DNA of 64,000 bases, taken from the NCBI RefSeq assembly GCF_023347535.1, contig NZ_CP094473.1:2232001-2296000 (forward strand), written 5' to 3'. The notes beneath the pieces are model-generated. The model did no database searches. It saw only the letters and a program-made list of their open reading frames with translations, and was not told where the DNA came from. Source of the stretch: Faecalibacterium sp. HTF-F (GTDB lineage: Bacteria; Bacillota; Clostridia; Oscillospirales; Ruminococcaceae). Made by a program: the position numbers and the translations under genes. Position 1 is the stretch's first letter. The number at the start of each line of letters is the position of its first letter. Positions 34,712 to 43,486 of this stretch are shown in pieces.

Positions 34712-35386
34712 TTATCCTCTCCACCCTCTGGCAGAGGGGTCCAGCATTTCGGCGGCAGAATAAACAAGGGCGTTGCAGATGGCTGCGGCCACATTGCTGC
34801 CGCCCTTGCGCCCCATGGCAGCAATGGCAGGCACGCCGTGCTGTTCGCAGATTGCAAAGAGGGTCTCCTTGCTTTCCACCACGTTCACAAAGCCCACCGG
34901 CACACCGATGACCAGCGCAGGCCGCAGCCCGGCTTCTATTTCTTCTGCGATGGTCAGCAGGGCTGTGGGCGCATTGCCCACGGCAAGGATGGCCCCCGGG
35001 TGCTCCCGGGCAGCGCGGTGCATGGCAGCCACGGCGCGGGTGGTGCCCGCCTGCTTTGCCGCTTCGGCCACAGCGGGGTCGGCCATGTAGCAGACGGCCT
35101 CACAGCCCAGCTTTGCAAGGCCCGGTCTGGAAATGCCCGCCAGCGCCATGTTGGTGTCGGTGACGATCACCGCACCCCTCTGCAGGGCCCTGACAGCGGC
35201 CTGCACCGCGCCGGAAGTAAAGCGCAGATTTTTTGCGTAGTCGAAATCGGCAGTGGTGTGGATGACCCGTTTGACCACCGCAGCCGTCTCCGGCGGCGGG
35301 GTCAGGCCCAGCTCGTCCAGTTCCCTTGTGATAATGGAGATGCTCGTCCGTTCAATGTCGGCGGGCAGATGATGCTGCGGTGTCAT
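34712..35386 (-). CDS. cbiC: Cobalt-precorrin-8 methylmutase CbiC
   Basis: A 224-residue enzyme that moves the C11 methyl to C12 to make cobyrinic acid. Motifs: RVIHTTADFDYAKNL (with the catalytic His region), GAVIVTDTNMALAGI, AVGNAPTALLTIAE, IGVPVGFVNVVESKE and AIMGRKGGS-type AAMGRKGGSNVAAAICNALVY. Last gene of the ~18-kb operon. Its ATG overlaps the cbiP stop by four bases, and a terminator follows. Confidence 0.95.
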   Translation of the reverse strand: MTPQHHLPADIERTSISIITRELDELGLTPPPETAAVVKRVIHTTADFDYAKNLRFTSGAVQAAVRALQRGAVIVTDTNMALAGISRPGLAKLGCEAVCYMADPAVAEAAKQAGTTRAVAAMHRAAREHPGAILAVGNAPTALLTIAEEIEAGLRPALVIGVPVGFVNVVESKETLFAICEQHGVPAIAAMGRKGGSNVAAAICNALVYSAAEMLDPSARGWRG

Positions 35387-36885
35387 GCGTTCTCTCCTTT
35401 CGGTCCGGCAAGGCCCATAGCGGCGTAAACGGCAGGCAGGTCCAGCGCCGCGCGCACGCCGTCTGCCAGCAGGTCAAACTGCTGCTGACGGTATTGTTCC
35501 ATGGGGATGAGATCGGCCCCGGCCGGGTCGATCCCCTTCTTTCTGCACAAAAAAGCGGTCAGTTTTTCAGTCAGTTCGCCGGTGTCGAACAGCCCGTGCA
35601 GGTAGGTGCCGAACACATTGCCCTGCACACAGCCCTCCGGCGTGCCGCCTGCAAGGGTGCAGAACGCACTGCCCCGCACCTCGGTGCGGCCTGCGTGGAT
35701 CTCGTAGCCCGTGAGCGCTGCCCCGGCAAAGGGAGCAGCGGCAGCGCGGGCTGCGGTCTGGGTCAGGTGCTTTTCGGTGCCGAACACTGTCGTGGTGGGC
35801 AGCAGGCCAAGGCCCCGCAGGGTGCAGGGGGTGCCGCTCTCCTCCCCTGCCGGGTCGCAGAGCTGTTCGCCCAGCATCTGATAGCCGCCGCACACGCCCA
35901 GCACCGGTGTACCGGCTGCCGAAAGCCTGAGCATCGCCGCTTCCAGCCCGCTTTCCCGCAGCCAGCGCAGATCATCCATGGTGTTCTTGGTGCCGGGCAG
36001 GATGACGAGATCCGGCGCGCCCAGCTGGCGGGTGCGCTGCACATACCGCACGCCCAGCAGCGGGTGCTGTTCCAGCGGGATAAAGTCGGTGAAGTTGGAC
36101 ACATGCGGCAGGCGCAGGATGGCGATATCCAGCGGCTTGACGGCGCTTTTTGCTTCCAGACGGTCCGAGAGAGAATCCTCGTCCTCGATCTCCACCCGCA
36201 GATACGGCACCACACCCACTACGGGCAGCTGCGTTTTTTCTTCCAGCATGGCAAGGCCGGGCCGCAGGATCTCCACATCGCCCCGGAACTTGTTGATGAT
36301 GAGTCCCCTGATGCGGGCACGCTCGTCGGCTTCCAGCAGCTCCACGGTGCCGTACAGCTGCGCGAACACGCCGCCCCGGTCGATATCGCCCGCCAGCAGC
36401 ACCGGCGCATCCACCAGCTTTGCAAGGCCCATGTTGACGATATCATCCGCCTTCAGGTTGATCTCTGCCGGGCTGCCCGCGCCTTCGATCACGATGATGT
36501 CGTTCTCGGCGGCAAGGCTGTTGTAGGCTTCCAGAATGTCCGGGATAAGGCTGCGCTTCATCCTGAAATAATCGGCGGCGGACATCTGGCCCCGGGCCCT
36601 GCCATTCACAATGACCTGACTGCCCACATCGCTGCTGGGCTTGAGCAGGATGGGGTTCATCCGCACATCCGGTTCTGCGCCCGCAGCCTGTGCCTGCACC
36701 ACCTGTGCACGGCCCATCTCCGCGCCGTCGCGGGTGACGAAGCTGTTCAGGGCCATGTTCTGGCTTTTAAAGGGTGCCACACGGTAGCCGTCCTGCGCAA
36801 AGATGCGGCACAGCGCCGCGCACAGCAGGCTTTTACCCGCACCGCTCATGGTGCCCTGCACCATAATGCATTTTGCTTTGCTCAT
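35383..36885 (-). CDS. cbiP: Cobyric acid synthase CbiP/CobQ
   Basis: A 500-residue glutamine-dependent amidotransferase that amidates side chains b, d, e and g of adenosylcobyrinic a,c-diamide. N-terminal dethiobiotin-synthetase-like ATPase: VQGTMSGAGKSLLCAALCRIF, PFKSQNMALNSFVT, VIEGAGSPAEINL. C-terminal triad-type glutaminase: VLGVCGGYQMLG (nucleophile Cys) and GTYLHGLF. Overlaps cobD and cbiC by four bases each. Confidence 0.96.
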   Translation of the reverse strand: MSKAKCIMVQGTMSGAGKSLLCAALCRIFAQDGYRVAPFKSQNMALNSFVTRDGAEMGRAQVVQAQAAGAEPDVRMNPILLKPSSDVGSQVIVNGRARGQMSAADYFRMKRSLIPDILEAYNSLAAENDIIVIEGAGSPAEINLKADDIVNMGLAKLVDAPVLLAGDIDRGGVFAQLYGTVELLEADERARIRGLIINKFRGDVEILRPGLAMLEEKTQLPVVGVVPYLRVEIEDEDSLSDRLEAKSAVKPLDIAILRLPHVSNFTDFIPLEQHPLLGVRYVQRTRQLGAPDLVILPGTKNTMDDLRWLRESGLEAAMLRLSAAGTPVLGVCGGYQMLGEQLCDPAGEESGTPCTLRGLGLLPTTTVFGTEKHLTQTAARAAAAPFAGAALTGYEIHAGRTEVRGSAFCTLAGGTPEGCVQGNVFGTYLHGLFDTGELTEKLTAFLCRKKGIDPAGADLIPMEQYRQQQFDLLADGVRAALDLPAVYAAMGLAGPKGENA

Positions 36886-37949
36886 TGCGCCACCTCCGGC
36901 AGGGTCTCGGCCAGCAGCGCAAGCAGCTGCCGGTTTTCATTCTCGGTGCGCACGGCGGTGCGGTACCAGCCTGCGTCCAGACCCGGATAGTTGCCGCAGC
37001 TGCGCAGCACCGCGCCCTTGTGCCGCAGCGCAGCGCCCAGCGCTTCCGGTGCCCGGAACAGCAGATAGTTGGCCCGGCCCTCGATCACCCGCAGGCCCAG
37101 CGCCCGCAGGCCGTCTGCCAGCACAGGCCGCTGTGTTTCGATCAATGCACGCACCTGCGCCACATAGTCCGTCTCGTCCAGCGCAGCAATGCCTGCCGCC
37201 TGCGCCAGACCGGACACCGCCCACGGCTGGCCCGCTGCCTGCATCCGGGCAAGGCGGCTTTCGTCCGCGCTCAGGGCATAGCCCAGACGCACGCCCGCCA
37301 TGCCGTAAAGCTTGGTGAAGGCTTTCAGAATGATCAGCTTCCTGCTGGTGCTCAGCAGCCGCTTTGCGGAAAGGATCTGCCCCTCGGGCAGAAAATCCAG
37401 AAAGCATTCGTCCACGGCCAGCACTGCACCCACGGCCTCGCATCTGCGCAGCAGCGCCTCCACAAGGGCAGGCCGGGCCAGCTGGCCGGTGGGGTTGTTG
37501 GGCTGACAGAGGAACACCAGATCGATGCCCGGGTGCACGGCATCAAGGATGGCGTCCGTCACCGCAAAATCGTTTTCCTCCCGCAGGAAATGCCGTTCCA
37601 CCCTGCAGTCCACAGTTCCCAGTGCCGTGGCGTACTCGGCAAAGGTGGGTGCCGTCACAAGGGCGGTGCGGGGCTTTTCGGCCAGCGCCAGCCGAAAGAT
37701 GAGGTCTGCCGCACCGTTGCCGCACAGCAGCCATTCGGCGGGCACACCCTCAGCCACAGCCAGCTTTTCACGCAGGGCCCGGCACAGCGGGTCCGGGTAG
37801 CGGTCGGCCGTGGCAAGGGACGCCGTAATGGCCTTTGCCACGCCCCCGGGCAGACCCAGCGGGCTGACATTGGCCGAAAAATCCAGCGGGTCGCGGCCGA
37901 ACTCGGCGCGGTAGCCCGCCCAGTCGCCGCCATGGGTCAGTGGTTTCAT
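36882..37949 (-). CDS. cobD: L-threonine-O-3-phosphate decarboxylase CobD
   Basis: A 355-residue PLP enzyme supplying (R)-1-amino-2-propanol O-2-phosphate for the nucleotide loop. Aminotransferase fold: GGDWAGYRAEFGRDPLDFSANVSPLGLP, FLCQPNNPTGQL, AVDECFLDFL, and the PLP-lysine in ILKAFTKLYGMAGVRLGY. I prefer the ATG at 37949, which overlaps the cbiB stop (ATGA), over an upstream GTG. It overlaps cbiP by four bases. Confidence 0.95.
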   Translation of the reverse strand: MKPLTHGGDWAGYRAEFGRDPLDFSANVSPLGLPGGVAKAITASLATADRYPDPLCRALREKLAVAEGVPAEWLLCGNGAADLIFRLALAEKPRTALVTAPTFAEYATALGTVDCRVERHFLREENDFAVTDAILDAVHPGIDLVFLCQPNNPTGQLARPALVEALLRRCEAVGAVLAVDECFLDFLPEGQILSAKRLLSTSRKLIILKAFTKLYGMAGVRLGYALSADESRLARMQAAGQPWAVSGLAQAAGIAALDETDYVAQVRALIETQRPVLADGLRALGLRVIEGRANYLLFRAPEALGAALRHKGAVLRSCGNYPGLDAGWYRTAVRTENENRQLLALLAETLPEVAQ

Positions 37950-38899
37950 GCAAGACACCCCCGTATCACAAGGCCCAGCACCACCGCCAGCATGCTGGCC
38001 GCATACATCATGCGGTTGGCGCGCAGGATGTCCTGCGGCTCAATGGGACGCAGAGCATCACCGATGGTGGGCTTGGGGTAATATTCGCCAAAATAGTAAG
38101 CCGGGCCGGCCAGCTGCACCCCCAGTGCACCGGCGCAGGCGCTTTCGGTCTGGGCGCTGTTGGGGCTGGCGTGGTTGTGCCGGTCCCGCCGCCAGATGCG
38201 CCATGCACCTTTGGCATCGTTTCCGGTAAAGGCCGCAGCGGCCACCCACAAAAGGGCGGCAAGGCGGCTGGGGATGTAGTTGGCCATATCGTCCAGCTTC
38301 GCGGCTGCGCGGCCAAAATAAAGGTACTTCTCGTTCTTGTAGCCCAGCATACTGTCCATGGTGTTGATGGCCTTGTAGGTCAGCGCCAGCGGTGCCCCGC
38401 CGATGAGCATATACAGCAGCGGCGCAATGACGCCGTCGCTGGCATTTTCGGCCACCGTTTCCACGGCGGCCTTGGTCACGCCCTCGGCGGTCAGATTCTG
38501 GGTGTCGCGGCCCACGATGCGGCTCACGGCTTTGCGGGCCGCGGGCAGGTCGTTCCGGACCAGCTCGTTATACACATTTGTGCTCTCCTGTGCAAGGCCC
38601 TTGGCTGCCAGCGCCTGCCCGCACCAGAACATCTGCACGGCAAGGCCCAGCCACGGGCTGAGCTTTGCCGCCGCCAGACACACAAGGCTCGTGACCAGAA
38701 AGGTGCCCACCGGCAGGCAGAACGCCGTCACGGCACCGCCCAGCAGCTCTCCCTGCGGGGTGCCGGGCAGGCGGGCGCGCAGGAACTTTTCCAGCCGGGA
38801 GATGCATCTTCCCATAAGCACCACCGGGTGCGGCAGCCACGCCGGGTCTCCGAAGAGGGCGTCCAGCACAAAGCCGCCGACAACTGCCTGAAAGATCAT
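37946..38899 (-). CDS. cbiB: Adenosylcobinamide-phosphate synthase CbiB
   Basis: A 317-residue membrane enzyme that attaches aminopropanol (phosphate) to adenosylcobyric acid. Features: GFVLDALFGDPAWLPHPVVLMGR, several spans, the conserved VETVAENASDGVIAPLLYMLIGGAPLALTYKAINTMDSMLGY block, and PSRLAALL. ATG overlaps the cobC stop by four bases. Confidence 0.95.
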   Translation of the reverse strand: MIFQAVVGGFVLDALFGDPAWLPHPVVLMGRCISRLEKFLRARLPGTPQGELLGGAVTAFCLPVGTFLVTSLVCLAAAKLSPWLGLAVQMFWCGQALAAKGLAQESTNVYNELVRNDLPAARKAVSRIVGRDTQNLTAEGVTKAAVETVAENASDGVIAPLLYMLIGGAPLALTYKAINTMDSMLGYKNEKYLYFGRAAAKLDDMANYIPSRLAALLWVAAAAFTGNDAKGAWRIWRRDRHNHASPNSAQTESACAGALGVQLAGPAYYFGEYYPKPTIGDALRPIEPQDILRANRMMYAASMLAVVLGLVIRGCLA

Positions 38900-39495
38900 G
38901 CCCTGCTCTCCTTTGTGTACTGGACGGTCTTCACGAGATACAGCAGATGCTTTTCCGTCCAGTCCTTTGCATCCAGCACAAAGCCGCCCGCGTTGGGCCC
39001 GCACCATGCGTAATAGTCCCTGTGGGGGACGGCAAACCGCTCCATGGCGGCCATCTGGGTGCCGCCGTGGGCCAGAATGACCAGCCGCTCTTCGCCTGCG
39101 GCAAGGGCTTTATCGATCAGTTCTGCCACAGTGCGGCAGATGCGATCCGAAAAGTCCGTCTTGCGCTCTCCGTCCGGGCAGGGGCTTTCGCAGTTGGCCT
39201 TCACCCATGCCTGATACTCGGGGTCCTTTTCCATCTCGATGAAATTGCGGCCCTCAAAGCTGCCAAAGCACATCTCTTTCAGGCCGTCCACCGGCACAAG
39301 TTTCGCCTCCGGGAACAGGATGCGCGCCGTCTGGCTGGTGCGCTGCAGGGTGGAAACATAGACCACATCGGGGTCAAAATCTGCCCGGCGCAGCTGGGCA
39401 GCGCCTTCGGGTGAGAGCGGGATGTCGCGCTGGCCCTGATAACGCTTCTGGGCGTTGTATTCCGTCTGGCCATGACGCAGAAGATAGATCAGCAT
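38896..39495 (-). CDS. cobC: Histidine phosphatase, probable alpha-ribazole phosphatase CobC
   Basis: A 199-residue phosphoglycerate-mutase-superfamily enzyme. RHG motif (YLLRHGQTEYNAQKRYQG), second-site residues in STLQRTSQTARI, and the second catalytic His in ILAHGGTQMAAM. Its position inside the cobalamin operon, after the nucleotide-loop genes, supports alpha-ribazole-5'-phosphate (or cobalamin-5'-phosphate) dephosphorylation. Start at 39495 follows AAAGGAG. It overlaps its upstream neighbour by seven bases. Confidence 0.85.
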   Translation of the reverse strand: MLIYLLRHGQTEYNAQKRYQGQRDIPLSPEGAAQLRRADFDPDVVYVSTLQRTSQTARILFPEAKLVPVDGLKEMCFGSFEGRNFIEMEKDPEYQAWVKANCESPCPDGERKTDFSDRICRTVAELIDKALAAGEERLVILAHGGTQMAAMERFAVPHRDYYAWCGPNAGGFVLDAKDWTEKHLLYLVKTVQYTKESRA

Positions 39496-39809
39496 TGAGA
39501 CAATTCTCCTTTCAAAACCGTTGGGATGCCGCAGAACATCTGCACGACGCACTCTGCCCGTGCGGCCAGCAGGCAGGCAAGCCTGCCCGCCGCCTCGCGG
39601 TCGGCACGCTGCTTTGGGTCCATCGGCACAACACCGCCGCCTACCTCGGTGGCGATGAGGATCTCGTATTCAGAAGCAAGGCGGTCTGCCAAGGCAGGCA
39701 GGTCGGCGGCATCTGCCGCCAGCTGCTGCACATCGGCCAGCGCCCTGCCGGGAAGCATTTGCGCAAAGGTGCGCTTGCCGCTGTAGAGCGGCCCGGTGAT
39801 AAAGATCAT
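39489..39809 (-). CDS. Short CobU-like P-loop protein (CobU')
   Basis: A 106-residue protein. It begins MIFITGPLYSGKRTFAQML, a P-loop, and ends ECVVQMFCGIPTVLKGE, matching the end of the full CobU encoded 0.7 kb upstream (DAVVRVVCGIPVYYKGVEK). EVGGGVVPMDPKQRADREAAGRLACLLA also matches the CobU family's EVGxGxVP region. It is only about 60% of CobU length and lacks the middle with the guanylylated histidine. It overlaps cobS by four bases and cobC by seven, so it is maintained in the translation chain. Kinase-only, regulatory and decaying-duplicate explanations all remain open. Confidence 0.75.
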   Translation of the reverse strand: MIFITGPLYSGKRTFAQMLPGRALADVQQLAADAADLPALADRLASEYEILIATEVGGGVVPMDPKQRADREAAGRLACLLAARAECVVQMFCGIPTVLKGELSQC

Positions 39810-40558
39810 AGCAGTCCTCCCCACTGGCAGGCACACAGCGCCGCCAGCATCCAGAGCTCGGCCTTTTGCAAAAACCACCCGGCAAGGTCGCCGGTGATGC
39901 CGCCGAACTGCTTCCGGCTCACAGCATGGTAGCGCCAGAGCACCGTCAGCGCTGCCAGCACCAGTGCCCAGCCGCCCAGCGCCGCCATGCCCATGCACAG
40001 CACTGCGGCCAGCACCGCCAGCACCCGGCGCACCACAGTTTTGTCTGCCGCAGTGGCAAAGGTGTGCGCAAGACCGGTGTTTTTCGCCATGGGGAATGCC
40101 GCCACCGCATAGCCCGAAAGCGCTCGTTCCAGCACCAGCGCCAGCGCCCACAGCGCCCCCGCCCGGGGAGTGAACCGCACGCAGGTGCACAGGGCAAAAT
40201 AGGCCAGAAAATAGCTGCACAGCCGGATGACCGCAAAGGCACCGCAATGGGGGTCTTTTAATATTTCCAGCTTCTTTTCTCGGTCGCCGTAGCTGGAAAG
40301 GGCATCGCAGGTGTCGGCGTAGCCGTCCAGATGGATGCCGCCCGTCACCCACACAGGCACCAGCGCAAAGCCCGCCGCCTTTGCAAGACCCGGCAGAGGC
40401 AGCACCCCGCACACGCACCATGCCGCCCCAATCACCGCACCGATGAGCGGGAAGGCGCACATGGCGTAGCGCATATTTTTTTCGTTCCAGTCGAACTGCG
40501 GCACCGGGATGGCCGAAAACATGGCAAAAGCCACCGCGATGGTCTGCAAAACGATCAT
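39806..40558 (-). CDS. cobS: Adenosylcobinamide-GDP ribazoletransferase CobS
   Basis: A 250-residue polytopic membrane enzyme that joins activated cobinamide with alpha-ribazole. Motifs: AMFSAIPVPQF near the N-terminus, the catalytic-type VTGGIHLDGYADTCDALSS, KDPHCGAFAVI, RALSGYAVAAFP and GGITGDLAGWF. ATG overlaps cobU by four bases. Confidence 0.95.
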   Translation of the reverse strand: MIVLQTIAVAFAMFSAIPVPQFDWNEKNMRYAMCAFPLIGAVIGAAWCVCGVLPLPGLAKAAGFALVPVWVTGGIHLDGYADTCDALSSYGDREKKLEILKDPHCGAFAVIRLCSYFLAYFALCTCVRFTPRAGALWALALVLERALSGYAVAAFPMAKNTGLAHTFATAADKTVVRRVLAVLAAVLCMGMAALGGWALVLAALTVLWRYHAVSRKQFGGITGDLAGWFLQKAELWMLAALCACQWGGLL

Positions 40559-41076
40559 TTTTCCACTCCTTTATAGTACACGGGGATGCCGCATACCACC
40601 CGCACCACCGCATCTGCCCGGGCGGCAAAAGCATTGTTCACCTGCGCCAGTGCCCGCAGATAGCGGTCTGTATCGCCGGCATAGTCGGCCCCGCCGCTGA
40701 ACACCTCGTTGGAGACCACGAGCAGGTTTTCGCACTGGGCAGAAAGGCTGTCCAGCCCCCGCAGGATGGCAGCGGCGGCATCCTCCCCTGCCCCGGCAGG
40801 GTCGTACAGCTCGTTGGCCGCAAGGTTGCCCAGGTCTTCCAGCAGGGCCGTGCCCCGGGCAGGCAGACGCAGCTTTTCCAGATGCAGCGGACACTCCACC
40901 GTTTCAAACTGCTTTGCGGCCCGCATTTTGCGGTGCTTTTCCACCCGGGCGGCACACTCGGCGTCCCATATCTGCATGGTGGCAAGGTACCAGCGGGGGC
41001 CGGTGGTCCTGAGCACAAGGCTCTCGGCATATTCGCTTTTGCCGCTGGCTGCGCCGCCCAGCACCAGCGTCAGCAT
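40555..41076 (-). CDS. cobU: Adenosylcobinamide kinase/guanylyltransferase CobU
   Basis: A 173-residue bifunctional enzyme. P-loop LVLGGAASGKSEYAESL, YLATMQIWDAECAARVEKHRK containing the guanylylated-His region, and LLEDLGNLAANELYD, LLVVSNEVFSGG and VRVVCGIPVYYKG at the end. It is complete in length (170-185 is usual). It overlaps the cobT stop by seven bases and cobS by four. Confidence 0.95.
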   Translation of the reverse strand: MLTLVLGGAASGKSEYAESLVLRTTGPRWYLATMQIWDAECAARVEKHRKMRAAKQFETVECPLHLEKLRLPARGTALLEDLGNLAANELYDPAGAGEDAAAAILRGLDSLSAQCENLLVVSNEVFSGGADYAGDTDRYLRALAQVNNAFAARADAVVRVVCGIPVYYKGVEK

Positions 41077-42143
41077 TGGGGCTTGTACGGCTCAATGCCG
41101 CCCTCCGCAAAGGAATAGCACCCGCCGTACACCGCCAGTGCCATATCCCACAGCGGGATGCTTGCCACTGCACCGGTGCCCTCGCCCAGATGCAGCCCTG
41201 CGGTGATGACGGGTGCCTTGCCCAGTGCTTCCAGCACCATACGGGCCGCAGGCTCTGCGGAGCAGTGGCTGGCGAACACGGCCTTTGCCGCCGCCGGGCA
41301 CAGCCGCACGGCGCACAGCGCGGCTACCCCGCTGATAAAACCATCTGCCAGCACCGGCACCCCGGCCAGCGCCCCGCCCAGAAAGATGCCGCACAGGCCC
41401 GCGATGTCAAAGCCGCCCAGCTTGGAAAGCACATCCAGCGGCTCCTCCGGGTCCGGCTCATTCTTCAGGATGCCGCGGCAGATGGCATCCACCTTGCGGG
41501 CAAGCCCCTCGTCCGAAAGGCCCGCACCGCGCCCGGTCATAAGCTCCACGGGCTGGCCCAGCAGCACCGCCGCCACCGCACTGGAGGTGGTGGTATTGCC
41601 AATGCCCATTTCACCGGTGGCGATGAGCCTGTAGCCATCCTCTGCCAGTTCCCGGACAAGGGCGATGCCCTCCCCAATGGCCTGCACCGCCTCGGCACGG
41701 CTCATGGCGGGCCCTGCCGTAAAGTCCATCGTCCCGGCGGCAATGCGGCAGTTCCGCACGCCGGGCACCGGTTCGCCTGCCATGCCCATATCCACGGGCA
41801 CCACATCACAGTGGGCCGCGCGGGCCATCTGGCACACACTGGTGCGCCGCATTGCAAGGTTTTCGGCCACGGCGCGGGTCACTTCCTGCCCGGTCTGGCT
41901 CACCCCCTGCGCCACCACACCGTTGTCCGCGCAGAGCACCACCACCGCCCGGCGGGAGAGATCAAACTCCGCACTGCCGGTGAGGGCAGCGGCGTCCTCC
42001 AGCATGGTCTCCAGCCGGCCCAGTCCGCCCAGAGGCTTTGCAAGGCCGGCCCAGTGGGCGTGTGCCGCCGCGCGGGCGGCTTCGTCCGGCGGGGTGATAC
42101 CCGCCAAAAGTGCATTCAGTTCCGTTTCGGTCATTTTGGTCAT
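41070..42143 (-). CDS. cobT: Nicotinate-nucleotide:DMB phosphoribosyltransferase CobT
   Basis: A 357-residue enzyme that makes alpha-ribazole phosphate from the lower base. Motifs: WAGLAKPLGGLGRLETMLED, VLCADNGVVAQGVSQTGQEVT, FAMRRTSV-type LAMRRTSVCQMA, LIATGEMGIGNTTTSSAV, GRGAGLSDEGLARK and a catalytic-type Glu near the end (HLGEGTGAVASIPL). The first of two nearby ATGs (42143) overlaps the cbiA stop by four bases. Confidence 0.95.
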   Translation of the reverse strand: MTKMTETELNALLAGITPPDEAARAAAHAHWAGLAKPLGGLGRLETMLEDAAALTGSAEFDLSRRAVVVLCADNGVVAQGVSQTGQEVTRAVAENLAMRRTSVCQMARAAHCDVVPVDMGMAGEPVPGVRNCRIAAGTMDFTAGPAMSRAEAVQAIGEGIALVRELAEDGYRLIATGEMGIGNTTTSSAVAAVLLGQPVELMTGRGAGLSDEGLARKVDAICRGILKNEPDPEEPLDVLSKLGGFDIAGLCGIFLGGALAGVPVLADGFISGVAALCAVRLCPAAAKAVFASHCSAEPAARMVLEALGKAPVITAGLHLGEGTGAVASIPLWDMALAVYGGCYSFAEGGIEPYKPQC

Positions 42144-43486
42144 CCTTTTGTTTTGCTGTATCGTTCTGCCGCACGCACAAATCGTCCCGGCAGGGGCGTG
42201 CCCGCCCAGTATAAATGCGGGAAGCCCGCATAAAAATTCTCGTTTGCAAAGCCGCATTCCCACTGCATTTTCTCGTTTTTACGGGCCGTAAATGCAGTGC
42301 CGTTTGCGGTGGAATCCCAGTGGTGAAATTCGTGGACAGGCAGGCTTTCTCCCGCGCGGAACAGCATACTGTCCCGCTTTGCGGTCAGGACAGCATAGCC
42401 GAACCGCACCAGCCTGCCCGCCCGGACGCCTGCTCCCGGCAGGACGCCCGCCATGGGCCAGCTCTTTTCCTCGGCGTCCTCCAGACTCTGCCCGAGATAC
42501 AGAAAGCCGCCGCACTCTGCCGCTGTCGGCAGACCGGCGTTCACAGCCTGCAGGATGGAGGCCCGCATGGTTTTGTTTTCGCTCAGGGCCTGCGCATACA
42601 GCTCCGGGTAGCCGCCGGGCAGATACAGCCCGCAGACTCCCTCCGGCAGGGCAGCATCCCGCACCGGGCTGAAAAATACAGGCTCCGCGCCCGCCTCCCG
42701 CAAAGCGTCCAGCGTTTCGGCGTAAGTAAAGCAGAAGGCTCCGTCCCTCGCCACGGCGATGCGGACAGAAGCGGAAGCCGTTCCCCGGGGAGAAAGGCGT
42801 CCGCCCTCGGGGCATGGCCTTTCCGTCACCGCCGCCAGCTTCTCCCAGTCCATCACCAGACGGTCTGCCAGCAGAGCGATCTTTTCCTGAATGTCCGTGA
42901 TCTCGCCTGCGGTCTTCAGGCCCAGATGGCGGCTTTCCACCGCCGCCTGCGGCAGGTTGGGCAGATAGCCCAGCACCGGCAGGCCGGTCTCGCTTTCCAG
43001 CAGGTCTTTGAGCATTTTATACAGCTTTTCGGAGCAGCTATTGAGCAGGATGCCCGAAATATGGCTGTTTTTGCGGAAGTGCACAAGGCCCTGGATCTCT
43101 GCCGCCAGCGTTACGCTGGCCCCTCCGGGCTGCACCACCAGCAGCACCGGAAGCCCCAGCGTGTCTGCCAGCTCCCATGCGCTGGCCCGGGTGGTCAGGC
43201 CCTGCCCGTCGTAAAAGCCCATGGCCCCCTCGCACACGGCAGCGCCGTGCCCGGCGGCACAGCGGGCGTAAAGCGCCTGCACCGTAGTCCGGTCCGAGAG
43301 GAACAGATCCAGATTATGGCTGTCCACCTGCAGAGCGGAGCGGTGGAACATGGGGTCGATGTAGTCCGGCCCGCTTTTGAAGGCGCAGGGGTCGGCCCCG
43401 CGCTTTTTCAGTGCCGCCAGCACGGCGCAGGTCATCGTGGTCTTGCCGCTGCCGGACCGGGGCGCGGCGATGAGGAATTGCATCAT
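42140..43486 (-). CDS. cbiA: Cobyrinate a,c-diamide synthase CbiA
   Basis: A 448-residue ATP- and glutamine-dependent amidotransferase. P-loop IAAPRSGSGKTTMTCAVLAAL, KSGPDYIDPMFHRSA, CEGAMGFYDGQG; C-terminal glutaminase with LYLPGGYPELYAQAL, AAECGGFLYLGQSLED (Cys nucleophile) and FHHWDST. The start at 43486 (ATGATG) overlaps the cbiET stop. It overlaps cobT by four bases. Confidence 0.96.
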   Translation of the reverse strand: MMQFLIAAPRSGSGKTTMTCAVLAALKKRGADPCAFKSGPDYIDPMFHRSALQVDSHNLDLFLSDRTTVQALYARCAAGHGAAVCEGAMGFYDGQGLTTRASAWELADTLGLPVLLVVQPGGASVTLAAEIQGLVHFRKNSHISGILLNSCSEKLYKMLKDLLESETGLPVLGYLPNLPQAAVESRHLGLKTAGEITDIQEKIALLADRLVMDWEKLAAVTERPCPEGGRLSPRGTASASVRIAVARDGAFCFTYAETLDALREAGAEPVFFSPVRDAALPEGVCGLYLPGGYPELYAQALSENKTMRASILQAVNAGLPTAAECGGFLYLGQSLEDAEEKSWPMAGVLPGAGVRAGRLVRFGYAVLTAKRDSMLFRAGESLPVHEFHHWDSTANGTAFTARKNEKMQWECGFANENFYAGFPHLYWAGTPLPGRFVRAAERYSKTKG

